The notes beneath the pieces are model-generated. The model did no database searches. It had not been told where the DNA came from and saw only the letters and a program-made list of their open reading frames with translations. A program made the position numbers and the translations under genes. DNA of 64,000 nt, taken from positions 144,200 through 208,199 of the forward strand of contig JAGFNQ010004018.1 of assembly GCA_024364735.1 (NCBI GenBank), in the 5' to 3' direction. This DNA comes from Boesenbergia rotunda (Eukaryota > Streptophyta > Magnoliopsida > Zingiberales > Zingiberaceae). Shown one piece after another: positions 32,722-43,600 of the stretch. The stretch's first letter is position 1; every line of letters starts with the position of its first letter.

Positions 32722-34414
32722 CGGTTAGTGTTCGACATAATCATATAATTGTTTTGCGGAAAACTTTGTCATGATCTCAATTTTGGAATATTTTTGAATT
32801 ATGGAAACTTTCCAATTATGATAAATTTTAGATTTAAGAATTTCAAAGTTTGGAAATCCTCATGAAATTTCGCAAACGTTTGAAATATCCTAGTTTCTGA
32901 AATTTTATGATAATTGTGAAAACTTCCCATCTTTGGAAACTTTCCAATTTTGGAAAATTTTCTATTTTAGAAATTTTTCAATTTTGGAAATATGTAAGTT
33001 TTCTTTGTACCAGAAACTTACAATTATTCTGAAAACCTATTATGAAATCTCGCAATTTTGGGCACTTTCGTTCAAGAAAGTCTAGACAAATTTATGGACA
33101 ATTAAATTTGAATTAGTTTTTAAATTGTCAACAAAATTCTTTATTTTGGATTGAGCCTCGGGGAGCCGTCCAATTTAAAGTTAGTTGTTGTAATTTAATT
33201 TCCCAATTTTAAATGAAATTGTCATGTTTAATTTGGTTACGCTTCCGAAGCGGAACCAATTGAATTTACGACAAATATCTTTTCTTTGGGTATCTGAGCC
33301 TCGGGGAGCCACCCTTAGAAAATAATTTGTTGTAATTAATTAAATCCATGAATGAAATATGATTTAAGAGGTGATGCTCTTACATATTGTTGTCTCCAAA
33401 ATTAATTAGGAAAATGGTTTACTATAGAGTTTTCTTAAAAGAGATTTTCATGAAACTAATATATGGTTGAATTAAGGGAATTGTCTCTTAATTTAATAAG
33501 ATTTGATTTAAAGAAATCAAAGTCTTAAACATATTATTTCCGAAATTGATTATGACAATTTAGGAAATTGTTTCCCAAAACAATTCCTTTAATAAAGTGT
33601 GAAATTAGAATTAGGAAATCCGATTCCTAATTCAATTAATGAGACTTGATAAATTAAGTCACATACATACTTTATTAAAGAAATCGTTAGTCATGACATA
33701 ATTATATGTCATGAATGTGCTTAGAAAAGAAAGGATGAGACCCAAAACCCCTTACAAAATATTAAGGCCAACACCTTCCATTAATATGGTTAGAATCGGA
33801 GTTTTGTTTCTCGTTTGGGTTGATGGACACATCCATGCCCGGCTTGAACCTCAACATGTTCAAACCATGGAATTAGTTTATGAATAATATAGTTGGAGTC
33901 AGAGGTCAATCCTTAGTTTTGGTTGTTAGACACATCCAAGCCTGACTAAGCGGTTGAATGAGCTCCAACCATATTAAAATTATTTCTTGATTAATGGGTC
34001 AGCCTTAAGCTTGGAGCATCGATTTGTTGTGCCACAGCCAAGGTCGATGTAAAGAGAGGTGCAGTTGGGTGCTATGTATAAAGTTGCATACTTGTTAATG
34101 AGTTAACAACCCAATGATTTATGCAAACATTCAATTAGTTGATAGCATAAAATGATGGTTACATATATGTGATATGTAATCGGTATATTTACCTACCTTC
34201 ATAGCTAAGAATAACTTGATGGCCACAGCCATGGTTGTTCTTATCTATGGTTGGATATCAACCTATTTGGAGATGCTCCTATAATCTCCCGAATTGATAA
34301 AAAGGGTTATTCAATTTGAAAATAAATAGGATTTTTAATTAATGTATATTGATACATTCTTTATCATTCTTCTCACATAAGCTCAATTTGTATTTCTAGG
34401 TTAATCACTCGATC
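32722..34414 (+). other. Leader (5' UTR) of Copia-A2
   Basis: 1.7 kb without a gene, matching 5630-7356 of A1. It carries two GAGCCTCGGGGAGCC motifs (about 33151-33168 and 33296-33312) and a near-perfect hairpin at 33235-33257 (GGTT, CGCTTC, GAAGCG, AACC arms). Confidence 0.82.
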
Positions 34415-36851
34415 ATGTCTTCTCTAAACTTGCGTTCCATTTTGGACACCAATAAACTGACTGGGACGAACTTCATGGACTGGCTTCGAAACCTGAGGAT
34501 AGTCCTTAAGGCAGAGAAGATTGCTTATGTCCTTGAAGATCAACTTCCTAGCCGTCCTCCAGAAAATGCAACTCCAGACCAGTTAGTGGCCTATCAGAAA
34601 CATGTGACCGATTCTGAACTTGTAAGTTGCATCATGCTAGCCTCTATGATACCTGAGCTGCAAAAGCAGCATGAGCATATGGATGCTTATACCATCATCT
34701 TCCATCTTCATGAGTTGTTTGAAGAGCAGGCGAGATCCGAAAGGTTTGAAGTCTCCAGACTCCTCTTCACCTCTAAGATGCAGGAAGGCACTTCTGCCTC
34801 GCAGTTTGTGTTAAAGATGTTGGGGTACATTGAGCGACTGAGCACACTCGGTTTTGCAATGGATCATGAACTAAGTATTGACTTAATTCTGAATTGTTTG
34901 CCCAAAAGTCATTCATAATTCGTGATGAACTATCGGATGAACAAACTAGAGACCACCATGTAACACCCAATAATTTCCTGGTATTATTAGGGATTTTTAG
35001 GAATTTTTCTAGCATTTTTTGGAATTTTATAGCATTTTTTCGGAATGAAATTAGAAAAAAAAATTAAAGGGGGTCGGGTGGGGATCGATCTCGCGACCAC
35101 GCGAGAAGCAATGCCTTAGCGAATCCAAGGAACCAGCTGGGCTAGGGTATCAAGCACAGAAAAAGATGAAGCGAAATAATATTATAGTTGATTTATGCCG
35201 TTTCATGAGGAGGTATTAAACTTCCACTTAAGTTGTGTTAAGACCCCTCTTAAGGTTTCGGGAGGCCACGCGAGCAAAGGAGAGGGGGCTGCGAAAACAG
35301 GGAAAAAGGGGGGGTTTTCTTCCTCCTTCTTCTTCCTCTTGAAGTAGAAGACCTAGGGCTTCTTCCCTAGGGCCAAGGGTGAAGTTTTCTTGCAAAGGAA
35401 GAGGAAAAGAGCCTTACACTAGAAATTTCGAGATACTTAGTGACTTTTCTTCAAAAAAGGGTAAGTAAATCACTCACCTGCAATAGGAGTAGCTTCGCAT
35501 GTAGTTTTCTCATTGTAGAACCTTGATTTTGTGATTTATGTGCATGCTTGGAGAATAGGGCTTATTGTGTGATTAAGATTCTCAAGAATACATGTTTTTA
35601 ATCATAGAACTTGAATTGGAGTAGATTTTTATATATGTGATCTAAGGATGGAAGACCAAGTTCTTGAAAAGTCCCAAAAATTGAGTTTTGGGTTAAGGGC
35701 ATGCAAGGTGCTCGATGAAAGTTCCAAGTAAGAAAGGTAAGGTTTTGTAGTGCAAAGATTTATGTAAAAAGAAAGATAGCTTGATAAGTATAAGCATTAT
35801 GAATAAGAAAGTATTTTACTTTTGTAAAGTGACATGTACCGGGTAAAAAAGAGGCCCAAAGAAAGTTAGAAAGAAGCTCTAATAGGGTGCGGTGGCTAGC
35901 TACCCCGAAACCTATTAGGGATGCGCGCATTGGTACATTGATACCATGGTACAATGTCAAGGCCTAAGAAAGTTGATTATTATTTTGAAGTATATGAGTA
36001 TATGAAAGTGTTTCAATTTCCTAAAGTGCATGTTTTATTATGTATGATAACATGGTTATGTTATAAGCATGTTAAAGGGAAAGAGCAAAGAAGTTGTGTT
36101 TTAAAGTATGGAAATGTATCATTAGTAAGTTTCAAAAGAAATTATGAGCATGTTAGATTTGCCAATGTTTTAGTGCTAGTAAATGTTTTCAAGTATGATT
36201 GAGCATGATAAGTATATGAAAGTTTCCATGTGTAAGTATTTCAAAGTGCATGTGTTTTGAAGCAAGCATTATTTGAAAAGAGCATGTTTATCCCTTATCG
36301 TTGGATTTGTGAGTTAGGATTTACTTACTAAGTATTTTGCTTATTAGTTGCATTTCCTTCTATTGCAGACAAAGGTAAAGAAAAAGCATAAGTTAAGGAG
36401 GCGAAGGGACTTGCATTGATGTTCAGTGGCGGCGGAACCGTGGAAGAGATCATTGGGCTAAGTCTTGTAGAACATGTGTTTCGGTGTTTCGAAGTGGTAG
36501 AATGAATGACTTTGTTTAAACCTTGCATAGATACAAAATTTAGTACAAACTCTAGTCTAAAGTTCACATAGATTTTGATAGCTTATTTACTTCCGCAAAA
36601 GTCCTAATTTCAAGTTTATGAAGTTGTTTTGATTGGCTAAAATGTTTAGAAAACTAGTATAGAGTATAGAAATGGTGTTATGTCTTTGTATGACTTGAAA
36701 ATATATGTTCTGTGGATGGATGGAGATGAGTTTCAGGTTTGAAATGCAGGTTTTCAGGCATGTCAGTCGACTGGTACAGGACCAGTCACCTGCCCTATCG
36801 AACAGTAGCTTCTGTTCGATGCACCAGGCGACTGCCAAAGGGCCAGTCGCC

Positions 36852-36891
36852 TGGTACCAGTCGACTGCTATATAGCAGTCGACTGGTACCA
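36852..36891. repeat. Perfect 40-bp palindrome
   Basis: The first 20 bases (TGGTACCAGTCGACTGCTAT) are the exact reverse complement of the second 20. It includes two CAGTCGACTG words around a CTATATAG centre. The related LTR at 47509-47548 has the same palindrome with a single mismatch. Confidence 0.97.
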
Positions 36892-36907
36892 TTGAAAAGA
36901 AGTGGTA

Positions 36908-36963
36908 TAGAGCAGCTGGTTAGTGCTCTAGTGTTACAACTAAGAGGTCTAGGGGTCAAATCC
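36908..36963 (+). other. tRNA-like module in the solo LTR
   Basis: Box A candidate TAGAGCAGCTGG (36908-36919) fits the pol III consensus at 11 of 12 positions. Box B candidate GGTCAAATCC (36954-36963) fits at 8 of 9. The segment between could form D- and anticodon-like arms, but I find no good acceptor stem, so this is not called as a tRNA gene. Confidence 0.5.
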
Positions 36964-37440
36964 TGACAAAGCAAATAAAATGAAAGTTTTGTTTTTTTTT
37001 GAAAAAAAAGAGAAGCAAGAAAAAAAATAAAGCAAGTTAAGGGAAGTCAAGTAGTAGTAACTTAAAGTTTAGTACCAAAAGGTGGGTCGTCACACACCAT
37101 TCCCGAGTTGCTCAACCTACTGAAGAATGTAGAGTCTTCTGTAAAGCCGGATCAAAAGACGGTACTGTTAGTTGGTTCCTCGAAGAAAGGTTCTATGAGG
37201 AAGGCCAAAGAACAGAATAAAGAAAAGAAGAAAAAGGCCAAAAAGACTGAAAAGAAACCAAAAGGAACTTGCCATCATTGTGGCAAGGAGGGTCACTGGC
37301 GAAGAAACTGCAAGGTTTATCTTGAGTCCTTGAAGAATAAGGCATCCGATGCCCCATCCTCTTCAGGTATCTTCGTTATTGAATGTCACTATATTTCCTC
37401 AAATACCTAGGTACTTGATACTAGGTGTAGCTCACATATA

Positions 37441-38967
37441 TGTAATGACATACAGGGGCTATGGAATAGAAGAAGACTCGTCAAAGGAGAAGCGAATTTG
37501 TGAGTTGGAAATGGAGCAAAGATTGCTGCTGTTGCCATCGGAACATATTTGCTAAAGCTCCCCACTGGACGTGTCTTAGAATTGGATAATTGTTATTTTG
37601 TTCCTTCGTTAATAAAAAACATTGTATCTATTTCATGTTTGAATGAAAAGGGTTATCATTTAACTTTTAGTAACAATTGTTGTTACATAACTTTAAATGG
37701 CTTTCTTTATGGGAATGGAACTTTGTGCAATGGTATCTACACGTTAGATTTATCCAGTGACATTTTCAATATCGAAATCAACAACAAACGTGCTCGAATA
37801 GATAATCGAATAGACTCCTACACTTGGCATTGTCGTCTTGGCCATGTAAGTAAGAAACGCATGACCGAATTACACCGATGTGGAATTTTGGAATCATTTG
37901 AACCCGATTCATTTGATACATGCGAATCATGCTTCAAAGGCAAGATGACCAAATTACCCTTTTCCGGAAAAGGTAATCCAGTGGGAGAATTGCTTGGTCT
38001 AATACATACTAATGTATGTGGACCAATGTCAACTCTTGCACAAGGAGGCTATAGCTACTTCATCACCTTTATCGATGATCACTCACGATTCGTTTATGTG
38101 TTCTTGATGAAACACAAATCTGAAACCTTTGAGAAATTCAAAAAGTTCAGAAATGAAGTAGAGAAACAACTTGGCAAAAGTATTAAGATACTTCGATCCG
38201 ATCGGGGTGGTGAATACTTGAGTCAAGAGTTTCAAGATTATCTTAGGGACAATGGGATATTGTCCCAATGGACTCCGCCATATACACCACAGCATAATGG
38301 TGTATCTGAGAGGCGCAACCGAACCTTGATGGACATGGTTAGGTCTATGATGAATCATGCAACTCTTCCAAAATCTTTTTGGGGCTATGCACTTAAGACA
38401 GCTGTTTACTTGCTAAACAGAGTCCCGACCAAGGTAGTCTCTACTACTCCATATGAGACATGGAATAGTAAGAAACCCCACTTAACTCACCTTAAGATAT
38501 GGGGTTGTCCTGCTTATGTGAAGCGGACTGTATCAGACAAATTGGATGCTAAGTCTGATAAATGTCTATTTATTGGATACCCTAAGGAAACGAAGGGTTA
38601 CCAATTCTATCATCCCTTGGAACAAAAGGTGTTTGTTTCAAGGCATGCTGTATTTCTGGAAAAAAAAATTCTTTTACAAGAAAACAGTGAGAGTGGCATT
38701 GAACTTGATGAAGTTCAAGAAACTCCAATAGACATTACAGAGACACCTAGTCTAGACCCACAACCAATAACTCATAATGATGAGCTATCAGTTGAACCTA
38801 AAACAACACCACCTCTTCGTAGGTCTGATAGGATACGCAATATTCCAGAGAGATACGGATTTCTCATAAGTGAATCGAACGACGTGTTACTCATAAGCGA
38901 TGACGAACCTATCAGTTATGAAGATGTTCTGAAAAATTTAGAAAGGGATAAATGGTTGAAGCCATGA
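37441..38967 (+). pseudogene. Copia-A2 integrase (472-codon open stretch, catalytic Asp changed)
   Basis: The open frame 37549-38967 covers protease end, GAG-pre-integrase (HCRLGHVSKKRMTELHRCGI, CESCFKGKM), integrase core and the linker toward RT. The first catalytic position reads IHTNVCGPM, Asn in place of the Asp seen in A1. The second Asp (LRSDRGGEYL) and the Glu (HNGVSERRNRTLMD) remain. The C-terminal CLFIGYPKETKGYQFY motif is present. The frame is separated from gag by stops and runs into a stop at 38965-38967 at the start of RT. The ATG at 37549 is internal. Confidence 0.9.
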
Positions 38968-40350
38968 AGTCGGAAATGGATTCCATGTACGAAAATCAAG
39001 TATGGGACCTGGTTAACCCACCTGAAGGGATTAAGCCCATAGGGTGCAAGTGGGTTTTCAAGAAGAAAACCGACATGGAAGGTAATGTAGTTACCTTTAA
39101 GGCTAGATTAGTGGCAAAAGGATATCGTCAAAAATAAGAAATTGATTATGACAAAACTTATTCGCCAATAGCTATGCTTAAATCCACTCGGATGCTCCTA
39201 GCCATAGCAGCTCATTATGATTATGAGATATGACAAATGGATGTGAAAACGGCTTTCCTTAATGGAAACCTGCTTGAGGATGTATACATGATACAACCTG
39301 AAGGTTTCACATCGGTTGATAAAACCAAAGTGTGCAAGCTTCGACGATCCATATATGGACTGAAGCAAGCATCTAGGAGCTGGAACATCCGTTTTGATGA
39401 GGCAATCAAAGAGTTTGATTTCTCACAAAATCCTGACGAACCTTGTGTGTACAAGAAGGTTAGTGGGAGTGCAGTCGTATTCCTAGTATTATATGTCGAT
39501 GACATATTACTTATAGGAAACGATATATCAGTTTTACAGACAGTTAAAATTTGATTGTCCAAAACTTTCTCCATGAAAGACCTGGGAGAAGCAACCTATA
39601 TCCTTGGGATTAGAATATATAGAGATAGATCAAAACGGTTGCTTGGTCTTTCGCAGTCTACATATATAGACCGAGTGCTAAAAAGGTTTAGCATGTCGGA
39701 ATCCAAGAAAGGTTACCTTCCTATCAGGCATGGGATCAACCTTTCAAAGTCTATGTGTCTACGCATAGAAGACGAGAGGATTTGCATGAATAAGATTCCT
39801 TATGCATCCGCGATAGGATCTATCATGTATGCTATGTTGTGTACTAGGCCCGATGTATCGTATGCTCTGAGCATCACAAGCAGATACCAGTCGGATCCAG
39901 GAATGGATCATTGGGCGACTGTCAAGACAATCCTTAAGTACTTAAGAAGAACTAAGGATGTGTTCCTAATATATGGAGAAGGAGATATGGTAATACGTGG
40001 GTATACAGATGCCAGTTTCCAGACAGATAAGGATGACTCCAAATCTCAGTCTGGATCCGTATTTACTTTGAATGGAGGTGCAATAAGTTGGAAAAGTTCC
40101 AAACAAGACACGGTAGCGGATTCTACCACGAAAGCAGAATATATCGCAGCTTCGGAAGCAGCAAAGGAAGCAGTCTGGATCAAGAAGTTTGTCTCCGAAC
40201 TTGGCGTGGTTCCAACCATTGATGAAGCAGTGCCGGTTTACTGCGACAACAATGGAGCTATTGCACAAGCAAAGGAACCAAGGTCTCATCAGCGATCCAA
40301 ACACGTGCTTCGCCGCTATCATCTGATCAGAGAGATTATAAGTAGGAATG
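38952..40350 (+). pseudogene. Copia-A2 reverse transcriptase and RNase H (stops; cut at 40351)
   Basis: Pieces 38952-39137, 39237-39554 and 39555-40350 share one reading frame and are separated by single stops: TAA at 39135, TGA at 39232 and TGA at 39552. The last two sit at conserved Trp codons. Motifs are GCKWVFKKK, QMDVKTAFLNGNLLE, SIYGLKQASRSWNIRFDE, VLYVDDILLIGND, KAEYIAASEAAKEAVWIKK and KHVLRRYHLIREIIS. The frame then meets an ambiguous base at 40352 and unrelated gypsy sequence, so the RNase H end, PPT and 3' LTR are missing. Confidence 0.9.
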
Positions 40351-40351
40351 A

Positions 40352-40352
40352 N
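40352..40352. other. Ambiguous base at a sequence junction
   Basis: The only N in the window. Left of it is Copia-A RNase H. Right of it are the last 11 bases of a gypsy LTR. It probably marks a gap or consensus failure, and the missing left LTR of Gypsy-G supports that. Confidence 0.85.
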
Positions 40353-40363
40353 GGGTCGCTACA
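40353..40363 (+). repeat. Last 11 bases of the Gypsy-G 5' LTR
   Basis: GGGTCGCTACA is identical to the end of the 3' LTR at 47776-47786. The remaining 2.4 kb is absent at the N. Confidence 0.85.
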
Positions 40364-40365
40364 GT

Positions 40366-40379
40366 TGGTATCAGAGCAG
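40366..40379 (+). other. Primer binding site of Gypsy-G
   Basis: TGGTATCAGAGCAG, complementary to initiator tRNA-Met, two bases after the LTR end. Confidence 0.92.
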
Positions 40380-40660
40380 TTCCCATTCTCCAGCATCACA
40401 CACACGTCAGCATCAACCTTGCCGTCTTCAAGTAAGAATGATTTAAGTTTCAGTTTTTCTATTGCTCCTTTATTTAATTGCAGTATAGAAAAATGCTTAA
40501 GTACTTACTCATATGTGCATAGAACAAGGAAGCATGTTTAATACCTTAGTATCACGGAATCATGTTTAATCCCTAGAATGGATATTAAGTTACTAAGTAA
40601 GAAGACAAGTTTATACCTAGAGATGTAGTAGTGATTTCTTGTTCCTTTATGCATTATTAG

Positions 40661-43600
40661 ATGGCAAGAAGAGGCCGAGCTCCTAATGCAAGGAACGGAA
40701 CTCCAGTTCAAGATAACAATGAGCCTGGCACAGAACAGCCAAGCCTGATGGCAGTCATTGCTCAAATGCAAGCTCAGATTTCAGAGCAACAGAAGACCAT
40801 CGCCACACTAATAGCAAATCAGCACCCAGTGCCCCCTACACCACCCACAGCAGGAGTGGAAACTCCAGTGGTGGCTGAAGTTCCACCAGTCACACAGGAG
40901 ACCCCTGCCGTGAACCGAAGACAAGAAGTATACCTCGTCCAGTGGCAGAGGCTGAAACCTGAAAGCTTCTCAGGCACGACTGAGCCCTGGGATGCCCAGG
41001 CTTGGTTCAAGACTTTAGAGAGCACAATGGAGCTTCTTAACTGGCCAGAAGTCGAGAAGGTCAAATGTGCCTCCTTTTGCCTAACTAGAGATGCTCGTAT
41101 GTGGTGGGAGCGGGTCAAGAGTAAGAGGATAGTCAACCAGATGAGCTGGACAGATTTCGAGCAAGAGTTCTATGAGGAGTTCTTCCACATGCGGGTTACC
41201 AACAAGCACTACGAGGACTTCATGGAGTTCAGACAAGGTAACCTACCAGTGGGAGAAGCAGTCACGAAGTTCAACAGACTAGCTCGCCTCTGCCCAGAGC
41301 TAGTCAGCGCAGAGAAGGAGCGAGTCAGACTGATGCTCTGCATGCTGAACCCTGAAATAGCACTCAACGTGAACAGCGGGATGCACCGACCCCAGACCAG
41401 CGAGGAGATGGTCAGTAGTGCTCTAATCTCAGAGCACTATCTGAATAGCATCAAGCCACAACAAACACAGCAGAAGCCAGTCCTGATTGAGAACAAGACA
41501 ACAGGAGGCCAGAAGCCTCAGCCAAATAACCAGAACTGGAAGAACAAGAACCACAAAAGGAAGCAGTGGCCTGGCAGCCAAAAAGGAAACCCAGAGAACA
41601 AGCAAGCTAGGTATCCACCTTGTCCTAAGTGTGGGAGGACCCATCCAGGAGCATGCCTTTTGGGTGTAACTAGATGCTACTCATGTGGACAAGAGGGACA
41701 CAAATCCAAAGACTGCCCAAACAAGTTTAAGGTACTTCCTCAGCAGTCCGTACAGTATGGAGGCAAGCCTCAGTTACATTACGTGCCTACTATACTGGAG
41801 GGACCTCAGATCAGTCAGGGAAGGTTGGAAGCAGCACCAGTTTCAACCAATGCCAGAGTCTTTTCCCTCATGAAGGAAGAAGCTGCCAGCGCCTCCACGG
41901 TCGTAACAGGTCAAATAGTTATTTTTCAGCATTTAGCTACTACACTGTTTGACACTGGGGCGACCCATTATTTCGTATCAGTACCTTTTGCTAGTAAGTT
42001 ACAGGTGCTTGCAGAGAGTTGGGAGTCCAGATTCCTGACAACTCTCCCTTCAGGGGAAATCATGGAATCCACCCAGCGGCTCCGGGCTGTGTCAATCAAG
42101 ATTTCAGACCGGGAGCTATATGTCGATCTAATAGTTCTTGCGATGCAAGACTTCGACGTCATACTGGGTATGGATTTCCTCAGTAAGTACAGCGCTTCAG
42201 TGGACTGTCGCCGGAGGAAGGTGGTTTTCAGTCCAGAAGGAGAACCACCGTTCAAATTTCAAGGAGCCCCAAGGAGGAAGACTCAGAAATTCCTCTCAGC
42301 CTTGGCAGCCCACCAGATGCTAGAACAAGGGTGTGCTGGTTTTCTTGCACGCATAGTGGACATAGAAGCAAAGGAAGAGTGCAAGCAGGAGGATGTACGG
42401 GTAGTCTGTGAGTATCCAGAAGTATTGCCAGAAGAACTACCTGGACTACCTCCCAACAGAGAAGTGGAATTCGATATCGAGCTATTACCAGGTACCGGTC
42501 CGGTCTCGAAGGCCCCATATCGTATGTCTCCAGCAGAGTTGAAGGAATTACAAGAGCAACTCCAGGAGCTACTAGACAAGGGCTTCATTCGCCCGAGTCA
42601 TTCACCCTGGGGAGCTCCTGTACTTTTCGTCAAGAAGAAGGATGGGTCTATGCGTCTGTGCATAGACTACAGAGCTCTGAACAAGGTAACCATCAAGAAC
42701 AAGTACCCCCTTCCTAGAATAGATGATTTATTTGATCAACTCAAAGGGGCTATAGTGTTCTCGAAGATAGATCTGCGTTCTGGGTATCATCAGCTATAGG
42801 TTAAAGAAAGTGACATCCCCAGGACGGCCTTCAGGACAAGATACGGCCACTACGAATTTGTAGTGATGCCTTTTGGAGTAACCAATGCTCCAGCAGTCTT
42901 CATGGAGTTGATGAACCACATCTTCAGGGAGTATCTCGATAAATTCGTCATTGTATTTATTGATGATATTCTCATATACTCACAGACTCCAGAGGACCAT
43001 GCTACACACTTGAGGATAGTGCTGCAGATCCTTCAGCAGGAGAAGCTCTATGCAAAATTCTCAAAGTGTGAGTTTTGGCTAGATCAGGTGACCTTCCTAG
43101 GTCACATTGTATCCAAGGAAGGCATTTGAGTTGATCCAGCCAAGATAGAAGCAGTCAGCAACTGGTGTAGACCCAAGAATGCCAGTGAAATCAGAAGCTT
43201 CTTAGGCCTGGCAGGATATTACAGAAAATTTGTGGAGGACTTTTCCAGAATAGCCTCTCCACTCACAGCCCTGACCAGAAAGAATCAGAAGTTTGAGTGG
43301 TCAGATAAATGCGAGCACAGCTTCCTAGAACTGAAGAAAAGATTGACTAGTGCTCCCATCCTGACTGTTCCAGAGAGTGACAAGGCCTTTGACATCTACA
43401 GTGATGCATCCAAGATGGGCCTTGGAGCTGTCCTCATGCAAGACGGTAAAGTAATAGCATATGCCTCCAGACAACTCAAGGACTATGAGAAGAATTACCC
43501 TACTCATGACCTTGAGCTAGCAGCTGTGGTTTTTGCACTGAAGCTCTGGAGACACTACCTATATGGAGTGCAGTGCAGAATCTTCACAGACCATCAGAGT

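Larger units (their letters stand above)
34959..37094 (+). repeat. Solo gypsy-type LTR in Copia-A2 gag (2136 bp)
   Basis: Starts TGTAACACCC and ends TCGTCACA, like the Gypsy-G LTR (TGTAACGCCC...TCGCTACA). Perfect 5-bp target duplication CACCA flanks it (34954-34958 and 37095-37099), and gag coding resumes in place. There is no internal sequence, so LTR-LTR recombination removed the element. It contains an antisense A/B-box module (35082-35144), a palindrome cluster (36766-36891) and a sense tRNA-like module (36908-36963). The part from 36440 to 36900 is close to 47120-47560 of the Gypsy-G LTR. Confidence 0.95.
34415..37440 (+). pseudogene. gag: Copia-A2 gag and protease start, split by a solo LTR
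   Basis: The start MSSLNLRSILDTNKL equals that of A1. The first frame, 34415-34918, ends at a TAA. A solo LTR interrupts the gene at 34959-37094, after codons for ETT. The second part (37108-37410) gives the Lys-rich stretch and zinc knuckle CHHCGKEGHWRRNC and ends at a TAG where A1 has Trp. The protease motif follows as VLDTRCSSHIC, so the catalytic Asp-Thr-Gly reads Asp-Thr-Arg. The copy therefore has two stops, one insertion and one active-site change in this stretch. Confidence 0.9.

Noticed and set aside
36954..36963. A functional tRNA gene at 36908-36970
   Set aside because: Box A and B are good, but I could not pair an acceptor stem or a normal anticodon arm, so only a tRNA-like module is called.
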